The notes under the pieces are model-generated. The model searched no databases and was not told the DNA's origin. It saw nothing but the letters and a program-made list of their open reading frames with translations. The translations under genes were made by a program, and so were the position numbers. Source: Methanolapillus ohkumae (GTDB lineage Archaea; Halobacteriota; Methanosarcinia; Methanosarcinales; Methanosarcinaceae). Taken from it: a stretch of 64,000 nucleotides of DNA. The stretch is taken from the NCBI RefSeq assembly GCF_032594355.1, contig NZ_CP131061.1:496001-560000 (forward strand), in the 5' to 3' direction. Shown one piece after another: positions 52,824 to 62,568 of this stretch. The stretch's first letter is position 1. Every line of letters begins with the position of its first letter.

Positions 52824-54485
52824 TTATTCAACAATGGCTCCCGTATTTGCGGAACGGACCATTCTTCTGTATTTCTTCAAATATCCCATCGCCGGTTTTT
52901 CATTTTGCTTTAGAGATTTTTTCCGCTCGCTCAGCGTTTTTTCATCCACATTCAGATTTAATATGCGGTTTTTAATGTCAATTTCAATCTCATCGCCATC
53001 TTTTACAAGTGCGATCGGACCGCCTTCGGATGCTTCCGGGGAAACATGCCCGATACACGGGCCACGGGTTCCGCCGGAAAAACGCCCATCGGTCACAAGT
53101 GCCACGGATTCGATTAAACCCAGGCCGGCAATCGCGGCGGTCGGGGACAACATTTCCCGCATCCCGGGACCGCCTTTGGGCCCCTCGTTTCGGATGACGA
53201 CCACGTCGCCGTCTTTTATTTTTTGGCTCAAAATCGCCGCCATGGCTTCCTCTTCGCTGTCAAAAACCCGGGCAGGACCTGTATGTTTCATCATTTTTTC
53301 ACTGACGGCCGCTTGCTTGACAACCGAGCCGTTGGGCGCGAGTGTTCCTTTCAAAACGGCAATCCCTCCTTCGGCGTGAATCGGATTTTGAAGGGGTTGG
53401 ATAATCCGCTGATTCAATTTCGGGTTGACCAACACCAAATTTTTCGTGTTTTCGCCGATTGTTTTTCCGGTCACGGTCATTTCATTTTTACAGACACGGT
53501 CTCCCAAGCGTTCGAAAATTGCGTAAATGCCGCCTGCCCGGTCAAAATCCACCATGAAATTCGGACCCGCCGGACGCAGGTAAATTAAATGCGGTGTGGT
53601 TTTGCTGAGCCGGTCAAAATCATCCAGTCCGGAATCAATGGAAAAAGCATGCGCAATCGCCGGCAAATGAAGGGCCGTATTCGTGCTTCCGCCAATTGCC
53701 ATGTCCACCATAATCGCATTTTCAATGGAATTCTTGGTCACAATTTTTCGGGGTGTGATTCCGGTTTTTGCCAGTTCCACAATCCGCTCTCCCGACTCTT
53801 TTGCCAGCCGGATTTTCTTGGAATCCACCGCCGGCGCAGTTGCACAACCCGGCAGAGCCAGCCCCATCGCTTCCGCGATACACGCCATCGTGTTTGCGGT
53901 AAACATGCCGGCGCAAGAGCCGCACCCCGGGCATGCGCCGTCTTCCATATTTTTAATTTGGGTTTCGGTATATTTTTCAGCCTTTGCCGCCCCGACAAGT
54001 TCGAATGTGGAAATCAAATCCTTTTCCTCGTCTTCGACAAATCCCGGCATCATTGGTCCGCCCGTCACCACAATGGATGGAATATCCAAGCTGCCGGCGG
54101 CCATCAAGTGAGCCGGAACCACTTTGTCGCAAGATGGAATCAAAACCATTCCATCAAATTGGTGTGCGCGCACCATCACTTCGATGGTGTCTTGAATTAA
54201 TTCCCGGCTTGGAAGCGAGTATTTCATGCCGGAGTGTCCCATCGCGATTCCATCGCAGACGCCGATGGTATGGAATTCAAAAGGAACGCCTCCTGCATTT
54301 CGAATTCCAGCTTTGACCGCTTCCGCAATTTTGTCCAAATGAATATGTCCTGGAACAATATCGTTTTTAGAATTCACCACCGCAATAAACGGTTTTTGAA
54401 TTTCGGAGTCCGTAAGCCCGAGTGCTTTAAGCAAAGCCCGGTTTGGAAGCCGTTCAGGTCCTTTTTTAATACTGTCGCTGATCAT
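52824..54485 (-). CDS. ilvD: Dihydroxy-acid dehydratase
   Basis: Fe-S dehydratase of branched-chain amino acid synthesis (dihydroxy-isovalerate to ketoisovalerate). 553 aa from ATG 54485, the family length. Cluster ligands are PSCDKVVPAHLMAA (near residue 117) and GACPGCGSCAGMFTANTM (near 185); the later GGSTNTALHLPAIA and VTDGRFSGGTRGPCIGHVSPEA blocks are intact. The ATG has GGTGG 8 bases upstream; a start at 54524 would add a non-conserved 13 residues. A TATA box (54629-54638) gives a leader of about 120 nt. Confidence 0.97.
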   Translation of the reverse strand: MISDSIKKGPERLPNRALLKALGLTDSEIQKPFIAVVNSKNDIVPGHIHLDKIAEAVKAGIRNAGGVPFEFHTIGVCDGIAMGHSGMKYSLPSRELIQDTIEVMVRAHQFDGMVLIPSCDKVVPAHLMAAGSLDIPSIVVTGGPMMPGFVEDEEKDLISTFELVGAAKAEKYTETQIKNMEDGACPGCGSCAGMFTANTMACIAEAMGLALPGCATAPAVDSKKIRLAKESGERIVELAKTGITPRKIVTKNSIENAIMVDMAIGGSTNTALHLPAIAHAFSIDSGLDDFDRLSKTTPHLIYLRPAGPNFMVDFDRAGGIYAIFERLGDRVCKNEMTVTGKTIGENTKNLVLVNPKLNQRIIQPLQNPIHAEGGIAVLKGTLAPNGSVVKQAAVSEKMMKHTGPARVFDSEEEAMAAILSQKIKDGDVVVIRNEGPKGGPGMREMLSPTAAIAGLGLIESVALVTDGRFSGGTRGPCIGHVSPEASEGGPIALVKDGDEIEIDIKNRILNLNVDEKTLSERKKSLKQNEKPAMGYLKKYRRMVRSANTGAIVE

Positions 54486-54628
54486 TTTAATGTCCACCTG
54501 GAATGTACATGAATTATTTTGCATAAGAACATGAAAAAATGTAAAAATTGAATAAGAATATGAATAAAAATATGAATAAATCTTGATAAATATTCATATT
54601 GAAATGTTATGGTGTAAACATTCGCCGA

Positions 54629-54638
54629 TATATAAAAG
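54629..54638 (-). promoter_or_regulatory. TATA box for ilvD
   Basis: Minus-strand TTTTATATAT, about 145 bases before the ATG. Confidence 0.4.
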
Positions 54639-54761
54639 CATTTAGAATTCCAATAATTGGATAGAAATTAGATTCAGATGCCATCATAGTTAAGTTTGGA
54701 TTTATCCGGTGAATTCTTTTATTGATCTATTTTGTGACTGACATTTTTACAAAACGATATT

Positions 54762-55210
54762 TTGCTATATCGTAATATACTATATCGTAATATAGTATAT
54801 TACGATATAGTATTTTGAAAATCCAAAACTGTAGATTTGAAATTATAACTCCAAAAACGTAGATTTGAAATTATAACTCCAAAACTTTAGATTTGACAAT
54901 TTAAATTTGGCATTTGTATAAAGCATATCTTGATGCCATGTATCTCGATGTCGTTACCCTGAGACCGCATATTTTGATGTCGTTATCTGATCGTATATTT
55001 TGATGTCGTTATCCTGATCGTATATTTTGATGTCGTTATCCTGATCGTATATTTTGATGTCGTTATCCTGATCGTATATTTTGATGTCGTTATCCTGATC
55101 GTATATTTTGATGTCGTTATCCTGATCGTATATTTTGATGTTGCTATCTGATGTCATATCTTAATATACTATATCGTAATATCGTATATTGTAATATAGT
55201 ATTTTTAATA
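54762..55210. repeat. Palindrome-flanked minisatellite cluster
   Basis: Three layers are present. A nested palindrome of TACTATATCGTAATATA-type sequence lies at 54765-54812 and again at 55163-55206. A 29-bp repeat with GTAGATTTGAAATTATAACT occurs three times at 54825-54905. A 27-bp repeat containing TATATTTTGATGTCGTTATC then CTGATCG occurs about seven times at 54967-55145. The outer palindromes face each other. No conserved gene is present; the reverse reading of the 27-bp array gives a KIYDQDNDI repeat ORF. Confidence 0.8.
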
Positions 55211-55269
55211 CAGATTAATAAGTTATTTTAAAATCATGAATCATGGTGCTTTATGCCTTAAACGCGCAC

Positions 55270-55325
55270 CTCATTGCAAGTCATTGCATCATTGCATCAT
55301 TGCATCATTGCAAGGCATTGCAATT
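55270..55325. repeat. CATTGCAT short repeat
   Basis: Seven or eight irregular CATTGCA(T/A) units directly before the ATPase ORF. Confidence 0.6.
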
Positions 55326-55341
55326 TAATTGAAGAAAAATT

Positions 55342-56757
55342 ATGGGGAATCTTATGTTTATTGGCCGGGAAGAAGAATTAAACAAGCTCAACCAAATGTA
55401 TCAAAGTGGAAAATTCGAGTTTGCCGTAATTTATGGGCGCCGTCGTATCGGTAAAACAACATTAATTCGGGAGTTTTGCAAAGACAAGAAAGCGATCTTC
55501 TTTGTAGGGATTGAATCGTCTCTTTCCAATAATTTGGTCAACCTTTCCAATTCCATTTTTTCCGTGACCATGCCGGCGATGGAAAAAAAACCGATTTTTG
55601 AAAAGCTTGACGATGCATTGGATTATTTGTATTCCATCGCACAAAAAGAACATTTGGTTTTTGTGATGGATGAGTATCCATATTTAGCAAACGCCGAACG
55701 ATCGGTTTCAAGCCTTCTTCAGTTTTACATTGACCAAAAGTTCAAAGATACGAATTTAATGCTGATTCTTTGCGGCTCATCCATGTCTTTTATGGAAAAG
55801 CAGGTATTGGGCTACCAAAGTCCGCTTTATGGACGGCGTACCGCCCAGTTTAAAATCGGACCGTTTGATTATCACACATCTGCATTGTTTTGTAAAAATT
55901 ACAGTGATTACGACAAAGCTGTTGTTTACGGGTTAACCGGAGGTGTTCCTCAATATTTGGAACGCATTCAACCTTCTTGGAGTCTTTTTGAAAACATTGT
56001 CCATACATTTTTGGACCCGGCCGGTTACTTTTTTGAAGAGCCGTCAAACCTTCTAAAACAGGAACTTCGTGAACCACAGATGTATAATGCAATAATTACG
56101 GCGATTGCAAACGGTTCATCTAAATTGAATCAAATCTCCACGGCGGTTGGTATTGATACAGCTCTTTGTTCAAGTTACATTTCTTCCTTAATATCTCTTG
56201 GCATTCTTAAAAAAGAAAAACCCCTGGGTAAAGAAAACTTGAAAAAAAGCATTTACCGGGTTTCCGATAACATGTTCCGGTTTTGGTACCGTTTTATTCC
56301 CGCCAATATGAACGCAATCGTCAACGGAAACGGTGAACTTGTTTTTGACAAGATTGTCGGCCCGAATTTAAATGATTTTATGGGAGGCATTTTTGAGCAA
56401 ATGTGCATTCAATACTTGAACCGGTTGAACAATGCCGGTAAATTGCCGTTTCCATTCTTTGAAATTGGATGCTGGTGGGGGACGGATTCCAAGCAAAAGA
56501 AGCAGGTAGAAATCGATATCGTTGCCGCTTTTCCTCGGGATAAAAAAGTACTGTTTGGGGAATGCAAATTTAGAAATGAACCGCTTGATAAACAGGTTTT
56601 GGAAGAACTCCTGGAAAAAAGTGCTCTTCTGACCGATTATGATGAACGGTATTATTGTTTATTTTCCAAATCCGGATTTGAAAAGAAATTCAAAAAAGAA
56701 CATCCGGATAATGTTTTACTGATTGATTTAAAAGACATGTATGCGCCGGATGTCTAA
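55342..56757 (+). CDS. Archaeal ATPase with C-terminal DUF234 domain
   Basis: 471-aa member of the archaeal ATPase (AAA-like STAND) family. Walker A GRRRIGKTTLI (near residue 32), Walker B VFVMDEYPYL (near 106), CGSSMSFME (sensor-like, near 138), a winged-helix region (near 255-290) and a C-terminal DUF234 region with a PD-(D/E)XK-like core EIDIVAAFPRDKKVLFGECKF (near 394). Such proteins are common in archaea and their function is not established; nuclease or defence-linked roles are proposed. ATG 55342 or 55354 (MFIGREEEL, more typical) both are possible. Confidence 0.88.
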   Translation: MGNLMFIGREEELNKLNQMYQSGKFEFAVIYGRRRIGKTTLIREFCKDKKAIFFVGIESSLSNNLVNLSNSIFSVTMPAMEKKPIFEKLDDALDYLYSIAQKEHLVFVMDEYPYLANAERSVSSLLQFYIDQKFKDTNLMLILCGSSMSFMEKQVLGYQSPLYGRRTAQFKIGPFDYHTSALFCKNYSDYDKAVVYGLTGGVPQYLERIQPSWSLFENIVHTFLDPAGYFFEEPSNLLKQELREPQMYNAIITAIANGSSKLNQISTAVGIDTALCSSYISSLISLGILKKEKPLGKENLKKSIYRVSDNMFRFWYRFIPANMNAIVNGNGELVFDKIVGPNLNDFMGGIFEQMCIQYLNRLNNAGKLPFPFFEIGCWWGTDSKQKKQVEIDIVAAFPRDKKVLFGECKFRNEPLDKQVLEELLEKSALLTDYDERYYCLFSKSGFEKKFKKEHPDNVLLIDLKDMYAPDV

Positions 56758-56796
56758 ATCTCCTTAAAATCACAGGGATGGGTTTTATTTAAATTA

Positions 56797-56865
56797 TCGC
56801 CGCCGCTTTTGCGCGGTGCGGCAACAATTTTTTAAAAAATGTTTTCAAAATGCCGGCTCGGGCTT
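56797..56865 (+). repeat. GC-rich island core, copy G (diverged)
   Basis: ATCGCCGCCGCTTTTGCGCG then GTGCGGCAACAATTTTTT and a GCCGGCTCGGGC block before a T-run. It lacks the GTTATGG part but keeps position and layout. Confidence 0.55.
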
Positions 56866-56882
56866 TACTTTTATTTTTGAAG

Positions 56883-57098
56883 ATTGCTGCGACAGTTGAT
56901 AGTTTAGGGATTGCTGCAACAGTTGATGGTTTAGAGATTACTGCGACAATTGATGGTTTAGAGATTGCTGCGACAGTCGACGGTTTAGGGATTGCTGCGA
57001 CAGTTGATGGTTAAGGGATTGCTGCGACAGTTGATGGTTAAGGGATTGCTGCGACAGTTGATAGTTTAGGGATTGCTGCGACAGTTGATAGTTTAGAG
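56883..57098. repeat. 27-bp minisatellite, 8 copies
   Basis: Units start ATTGCTGCGACAGTTGATGG and end TTTAGGG or TTTAGAG, with scattered substitutions. The junction TTTAGAGATTGCTGC shares the minisatellite core of the island family. A degenerate ninth unit leads to hairpin P4. Confidence 0.88.
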
Positions 57099-57140
57099 AT
57101 TGCTGCAACTTTTTACAGTTTGCAATCGGCTGCTGTACTT

Positions 57141-57230
57141 TTTGCCAACGTATCCGCTCATAATGACAATCCGATTCAATCAGATGCGAAACGCATCTGA
57201 TTGAATCGGAAAATTTCTATCGGATTGAAA
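57141..57230 (+). repeat. Hairpin repeat P4
   Basis: Arms identical to P1 and P3 (57171-57188 and 57192-57209, loop AAA). Left flank GCCAACGTATCCG...GACAAT is well conserved; right flank TCTATCGGATTGAAATTA is weaker. Confidence 0.85.
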
Positions 57231-57280
57231 TTAATTATTTTCGATTTTTTGTCAGAATAAAATATGTTGTCAAAAATGAT

Positions 57281-57450
57281 AACAGCAAAACAACAAACAA
57301 TAGCAGCAAAACAACAAACAATAGCAGCAAAACAACAAACAATAGCAGCAAAACAACAAACAATAGCAGCAAAACAACAAACAATAGCAGCAAAACAACA
57401 AACAATAGCAGCAAAACAACAAACAATAGCAGCAAAACAACAAACAATAA
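57281..57450. repeat. 21-bp minisatellite, about 8 copies
   Basis: Units of TAGCAGCAAAACAACAAACA plus A, nearly identical. It lies on the far side of hairpin P4, as the 20-bp array does for P3. Confidence 0.9.
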
Positions 57451-57585
57451 CAAACTGCAAAAACAAACTGCGCAGCAAAACAACAAACAAAAACAAACTA
57501 ATAGAAGCGAACAATAACAGAAAGCAATAGCGGTTGCAAATGAAAATATCCAACAAAATTCAAAAAATCAATAATAAGCCGGCCT

Positions 57586-59391
57586 TTATTGTTCCGCTAT
57601 TTCTTCTTCGCTGACTTGCTGTTTCGCTTGCTCTTCCCCGACCCGCTGCACTTTTGTCAGGATACTCTTGTTGTACGCATTCATCACGTCTTTACGCGTA
57701 ATGATTCCGACCATTTTTTTCGGATTGGATTTCATGACAACAGGAAGACGAGCGACGTCATTGGCGACAATTCGGTCAGAAATCACATCCAGCGTTTCAA
57801 ACGGGTACGCAACCAATATGTTTTTGGTCATCACATCTTTGATGAATTGTTTGTTTTGCGGGTTTCCGGGCTCGATTTGTTCCTGCAGGTCCTTCACCGT
57901 CACAATGCCAGTCAGCTCTCCACTCTTGTTAACAACCGGAAATCCGGTATGTTTGCTGCTCTGAATGACCGCATAAAGGCTGTCAATCGTGTTATCTTCC
58001 GAAACGGTTTGAACGTGCGGACGCATCGCGTCTTTGACCAAAATGGATTCCATAACATCCACTTCCCGGCCACCGCGGATATTGTATCCTTTTCTCTTGA
58101 GCATTTCCGTAAAGATCGAATCCGGATTGGCAGCTCTTGCAATGGCGTTACTGAGCACGCAGGCAAACATAAACGGCAAAATCATGCTGTAATCCTGCGT
58201 TGTCTCAATCAAAAGAATGATTGCGGTAAAGGTTGAATTCGACGTTCCGGCAAACACTGCTCCCATTCCGGCCAGCGCATAAGCCCCCGGCTGAACGGTC
58301 AGTCCCGGAATGAAGGCTTCGCAAACCATTCCAAACGCGGCGCCCAACATCGCACCGACAAACATGGACGGGACAATGGAACCGCCGGCTCCGCGAGAAC
58401 CGATGGTGAAGGAGAAAGCCAGCGTTTTTAAAACGACAAGGCCGAGCAAAAGCGCAATGGGGAATGCGTACGGGTCGCGAACAACCTCTAAAATCACATC
58501 ATGACCGAGACCAAAAACCTGCGGGTAAAAAAACCCGATAATCCCGACAAGAAGACCGCCAAGCGCCGGTTTATACACATTCGGAATTTTCAAAACCGTA
58601 AAGTGTTCCCGGATAAAGTAAAAGCATTTGATGAAAAAAATGGACACGATTCCGGCAAAAACACCCAAAATCGGAAACAGCCAAATTTCCGTAAACGGAT
58701 TTAAAAGCGTGTAGTTCGGAAAAACCATGAGGTCCGTTCCAAAAAAAACATTAAAAACAAATGTTGAGAAAATGGATGAAATCACAATTGGAATAAATGT
58801 TTTTGCTTCCAGTTCTCCGTAAATGACTTCGACCACGAACACAATTCCAGCCAACGGCGCATTGAATGCCGCAGAAATTCCGGCGGCGGCACCACATCCC
58901 AAATAAGTCCGAAGACTTTTCCCGCGCAGGTTGAGGATTTTTGCGACCATGGAGCCGACACCGGCTCCCATTAAAACGCCGGGCGCTTCTTTGCCGGCCG
59001 ACCCGCCGGTTCCGATCGTAATTACGGACGCGAACGCTTCGACAATCGCATACCGGGCTTTTAATTTCCCGCCATGAAGCGCCGCCGCTTCAATTACACT
59101 CTCCACACCATATCTTGTTTTTAAAAAATATTTATTGAGAAGACCTACAATAAGTCCGCCCGCCATTGGGACAAATATGATGGACCAGCCGGGAATGCCC
59201 AGACGCTCCAGAATGGACGTTCCGCCAAAAAAGGTATCCGTCACTTCATGCAAAAGCAAAGAATAGATTCCGATGAGAAACCCGGTGATGATTCCAATAA
59301 TTATGGCGATGAGCGCGATTTTGACGTTGGGCGTGTAGAGTTTCGATACATATTTTTTAAAAAATTTGAATCGAACGGACGCCCGCTCCAT
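57586..59391 (-). CDS. ClC-type chloride channel/antiporter with CBS domains
   Basis: About 601 aa (TTG 59445 would give 619). The ClC core has GTGGSAGKEAP (the selectivity-filter region usually GSGxGPEGP, near residue 130), GCGAAAGISAAFNAPLAGIVFVVE and GAGGSIVPSMFVGAMLGAAFG, with GMGAVFAGTSNSTFTAIILLIE in the last helices. Two CBS domains (about 450-580; VKDAMRPHVQTVSEDNT and VMTKNILVAYPFETLD) form the C-terminal regulatory part. The glutamate in KEAP could act as gate. Single gene; the ATG start is chosen because the TTG has a poor ribosome-binding site. Confidence 0.93.
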   Translation of the reverse strand: MERASVRFKFFKKYVSKLYTPNVKIALIAIIIGIITGFLIGIYSLLLHEVTDTFFGGTSILERLGIPGWSIIFVPMAGGLIVGLLNKYFLKTRYGVESVIEAAALHGGKLKARYAIVEAFASVITIGTGGSAGKEAPGVLMGAGVGSMVAKILNLRGKSLRTYLGCGAAAGISAAFNAPLAGIVFVVEVIYGELEAKTFIPIVISSIFSTFVFNVFFGTDLMVFPNYTLLNPFTEIWLFPILGVFAGIVSIFFIKCFYFIREHFTVLKIPNVYKPALGGLLVGIIGFFYPQVFGLGHDVILEVVRDPYAFPIALLLGLVVLKTLAFSFTIGSRGAGGSIVPSMFVGAMLGAAFGMVCEAFIPGLTVQPGAYALAGMGAVFAGTSNSTFTAIILLIETTQDYSMILPFMFACVLSNAIARAANPDSIFTEMLKRKGYNIRGGREVDVMESILVKDAMRPHVQTVSEDNTIDSLYAVIQSSKHTGFPVVNKSGELTGIVTVKDLQEQIEPGNPQNKQFIKDVMTKNILVAYPFETLDVISDRIVANDVARLPVVMKSNPKKMVGIITRKDVMNAYNKSILTKVQRVGEEQAKQQVSEEEIAEQ

Positions 59392-59485
59392 CACGGAATC
59401 TATTTTTCCGGTCCATGAAAAAGAGGCTTCTGACAATGGAATCAACCAACAACTTTATTGCAATAAATATTTCTAAAATAATCTA

Positions 59486-59560
59486 AAATAAATCTCTCTC
59501 AAATAAATCTCTCTCAAATAAATCTCTCTCAAATAAATCTCTCTCAAATAAATCTCTCTC
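59486..59560. repeat. 15-bp tandem repeat, 5 copies
   Basis: AAATAAATCTCTCTC repeated five times upstream of the ClC gene. Confidence 0.85.
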
Positions 59561-59689
59561 AAATAACGGGTTACTCAAAATGCTTCTTTTTTTAATTATC
59601 TCATTTTTTCATATATAAATTCAATCATAAATCAATCCGATAATATGAGAACGAAACATTTACAAAAATAATCCTCTAACTCCGGGTTT

Positions 59690-61456
59690 TTATAATTTCG
59701 GTTCTATTTCATTTTCCGCCGGATCGGTTTTTTCTTCGCTGACCGTGATTTGTTTGGGTTCATGTTTGTCAATCAGCGGGAATAACTCATTTTTGGCAAA
59801 TTCGACGGCATGCTCCGTGCTTTCAAACAAAAACACGTCTTTTTGCCGGACATGTTTCTCAAATGTTTCATTTCTAAACAAATGTTTTTTCACAACCGGT
59901 CGAAGGCTTGTTAAAATCACGTATCTCTTCTCACGGTTCCGGCTTTCGATAAATCCGTTGAGGCGGGAAATGGCGGTGGTGTCGACATACGGGACAAAAC
60001 GCATCCGGATGATGATGACTTTCTTTTTGGTCGGCAAAATGGCGTTGACTTTTTGGTCAAAAACGTTCATGGCACCAAAGAAAAACGGTCCATTGATTGT
60101 GTAAATGGCCAATTTGTCTTTGTATTGCTCATTCAGCTTCATGATTTCATTAATCCGGTCGTCGGAATCGTGCTCTTCAACGGTTTCGATGCTGGTTGTT
60201 TTGGTCATGTCGTACAGGAAATTTACCATGGTGAGCAAGATGCCAACTTCCATTGCCAGAATCAAATCGGTCAGGACGGTGAGCAACATCGTGATGATAA
60301 ATATCGCGGCTTCAGTTTTGTTATTTCCCCAAATCAACCGCAGTTCCTTATAGTTGACCATGCGGGCGCCGATACAAATTAAAATGCCGGCGACAAAGGC
60401 CTTGGGAAGATAAATTGCAAGCGACCCGAAAAAAATCACGAACAATAACATAAATCCGGAATGCATCATTCCGCTGGCTCTGGATTTCGCACCTTCGCGG
60501 ATGTTCACGACACTTCTGGAAACGGCGGCGGTTGACGGCAGTCCTCCAAAAAACGGAGTAATCATTTTGGTGATGCCTTGAGCGATGAGTTCCCGGTCAC
60601 TGTTGTGTTTTGTGGCGGTCATGCCGTCGCAAACAACGGCGCACATCAATGATTCGATGGTTCCAAGAAGGGTCAATGAAATTGCGTAAGGAAACACATT
60701 TCGTGCCAAATCAAAATTGATTTTAAACAACGAGAAAGAGGGGAGCGTCTGTGGAAGGGTCCCAATGGTGGGAATTTCAAATCCACCGAAGTATATTAAA
60801 ACAGCGGACAAAATTAAGGCAACAATCGTTGGCGGAACCGAGGATATATATTTTCGGTCTTTGGTAAACCGGGGTAAAAAGAGCATGATGATTGCGGTTC
60901 CGATTGTGATTAATATGGCAACAAGGCTGATGCTGTCCATATGTTGGTAAATGTCATAAAGTGTTTGGAACACATATTCATGAACCGGAATGGTCAGGCC
61001 GAGGGCGTTTGGAATTTGTCCGGCCACAATCAAGAGGCCGATTCCGCTGGTAAATCCGGCAATAATCGGAAGCGGCATAAATTTCGCGATTTTTCCGACT
61101 TTAAAAATGCCGAGAAGAATTTGAATAACACCGGCCAACAGTGTTGCTAAAAATAATCCTTCGAGTCCGTATTTTGTCACGGCGGACAAAACGACGACAC
61201 CCATGGCTCCGGTCGGGCCTGTAATCGAAAAACGGGAGCCTCCGAGGAGTGATCCAAAAAAACCGGCGACGATTGCCGTATAAATTCCCATGTATGGCTC
61301 AACACCGGACGCGATTGCAAAACCAATCGCAAGTGGTAGAGCGACAATGGCCGTGATGAATCCGGATTTGACATCAAAAACAAATGATTTTTTGAAGTAA
61401 TCGGTGGCACGGGCTGGAATTTGGTTGAAGTCGAATGTGTTTTTTGTATCGGACAT
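59690..61456 (-). CDS. SulP-family anion transporter with STAS domain
   Basis: 588 aa. The membrane part (about residues 20-410) has the SulP hallmarks ALPLAIGFAIASGVEPYMGIYTAIVAGFFGSLLGGS and PTGAMGVVVLSAV near the N-terminus, and GLPSTAAVSRSVVNIREGAKS near 285. The C-terminal STAS domain (about 450-550) follows. Family members transport sulfate, bicarbonate or other anions; the substrate is not apparent. It is followed by the ClC gene on the same strand, 245 bases on. Confidence 0.93.
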   Translation of the reverse strand: MSDTKNTFDFNQIPARATDYFKKSFVFDVKSGFITAIVALPLAIGFAIASGVEPYMGIYTAIVAGFFGSLLGGSRFSITGPTGAMGVVVLSAVTKYGLEGLFLATLLAGVIQILLGIFKVGKIAKFMPLPIIAGFTSGIGLLIVAGQIPNALGLTIPVHEYVFQTLYDIYQHMDSISLVAILITIGTAIIMLFLPRFTKDRKYISSVPPTIVALILSAVLIYFGGFEIPTIGTLPQTLPSFSLFKINFDLARNVFPYAISLTLLGTIESLMCAVVCDGMTATKHNSDRELIAQGITKMITPFFGGLPSTAAVSRSVVNIREGAKSRASGMMHSGFMLLFVIFFGSLAIYLPKAFVAGILICIGARMVNYKELRLIWGNNKTEAAIFIITMLLTVLTDLILAMEVGILLTMVNFLYDMTKTTSIETVEEHDSDDRINEIMKLNEQYKDKLAIYTINGPFFFGAMNVFDQKVNAILPTKKKVIIIRMRFVPYVDTTAISRLNGFIESRNREKRYVILTSLRPVVKKHLFRNETFEKHVRQKDVFLFESTEHAVEFAKNELFPLIDKHEPKQITVSEEKTDPAENEIEPKL

Positions 61457-61649
61457 GGATTTTCACGGAAAAAAATAAGTTAGGGATATCAGATTTTTAA
61501 CAATGATTTTTAATTCAATATTAATTTATTGGTGTGATAAATTATAGATATATTATTATAAAAACAGAGAGGATTGTTTTTGAGTTATTTTTTATTTACT
61601 TTCATTTTACCGCGATGAATTCCGTCGGCTGCCTTTTTGGAATCTGAAT

Positions 61650-61675
61650 AATTATATACTATTACTTGAAGTAAT
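61650..61675 (+). promoter_or_regulatory. TATA box and palindromic operator of the XRE-CBS gene
   Basis: AATTATATAC (61650-61659) is followed at once by the perfect palindrome ATTACTTGAAGTAAT (61661-61675), 8 bases before the ATG. Its position over the expected transcription start suggests autorepression. Confidence 0.45.
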
Positions 61676-61682
61676 ACAACTC

Positions 61683-62237
61683 ATGCAGATTCCTACGCCG
61701 GAAGATTTAAAAAAGAAAAGGATTGAGCTCGGGCTGACACAGAGTGATTTGGCGAAAAGGGCAGGGGTCAGTCAGCCTTTGATTGCGCGGATTGAAATGA
61801 ATGATGTGGACCCGCGGCTTTCGACAGTGGCGAAAATTTTGGCGGCTTTTGAAGAAGCCAAAAAGGAGCAGCAAATCGTCGCGAAAGACATCATCAGTTA
61901 TCCGGTCATTCATGTCCGTCCCGGCCAGCTTTTGGAAGAAGCGGTGTCGATTATGAATTCTCACGGAATTTCACAGCTTCCGGTGATTGAAAATGGAGTC
62001 CCGGTCGGCAGTTTGTCGGAAGGCGCCATTGTCAAAACCATCGCGCTTAAAAAATCTCTTTTGGGAATTACGGTTTTTGATTTGATGGAAGAATCCTTCC
62101 CAACGGTTCCACAAACCGCATCTGTTTTAACGGTTTCACATATCTTAGAACGAAGTCCGGCGGTTCTGGTCATGGAAAAAGGAACCGTCACCGGCGTGAT
62201 TACAAAAAGCGATATCATGAAGATTGTAAACGGTTGA
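61683..62237 (+). CDS. XRE-family regulator with a CBS-domain pair
   Basis: 184 aa. An N-terminal helix-turn-helix (LKKKRIELGLTQSDLAKRAGVSQPLIARIEMNDVDPRLSTVAKI, residues 9-52) is fused to two CBS motifs (about 66-180; ISYPVIHVRPGQLLEEAVSIM and DLMEESFPTVPQTASVLTV). The CBS pair probably binds an adenine nucleotide or SAM. This is a common archaeal fusion. Its promoter carries a palindrome suited to autoregulation. Confidence 0.92.
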   Translation: MQIPTPEDLKKKRIELGLTQSDLAKRAGVSQPLIARIEMNDVDPRLSTVAKILAAFEEAKKEQQIVAKDIISYPVIHVRPGQLLEEAVSIMNSHGISQLPVIENGVPVGSLSEGAIVKTIALKKSLLGITVFDLMEESFPTVPQTASVLTVSHILERSPAVLVMEKGTVTGVITKSDIMKIVNG

Positions 62238-62568
62238 GGTTTGCGCAATATTTTTTCAATATTAAAAAGTTTTCAAAAATGTATTTAAAAATTTCAAAAT
62301 ATTTTCAAATCGACATCTGAAATTTTATTTAATCACATTCCATATATTTCAAATTTCATATTTTCAATCATATTTTCAATATTTTCATCACAAATTTCTC
62401 AATCACAAATTTCTCAATCACAAATTTCTCAATCACAAATTATTAAAATAAAATCAGTCTTTTCTATTCAAATTGTTAAAACATTTAACATCTACAAAAT
62501 CGTTAAACGTTTTGTATTCTGAAATTAAAAAATTAAATGAAAGATTCATATCAACAGGTTGTTTTTGT
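62238..62568. other. Intergenic region with AATCACAAATTTCTC repeats
   Basis: About 330 AT-rich bases. A 15-bp repeat, AATCACAAATTTCTC, occurs three and a half times at 62386-62440. No gene is visible. Confidence 0.5.

Noticed and set aside
54954..55157. 67-aa ORF with KIYDQDNDI repeats
   Set aside because: Entirely made of the 27-bp tandem repeat.
57264..57530. 88-aa ORF with TIAAKQQ heptads
   Set aside because: Product of the 21-bp minisatellite. The other strand is equally open, and there is no recognisable start signal.
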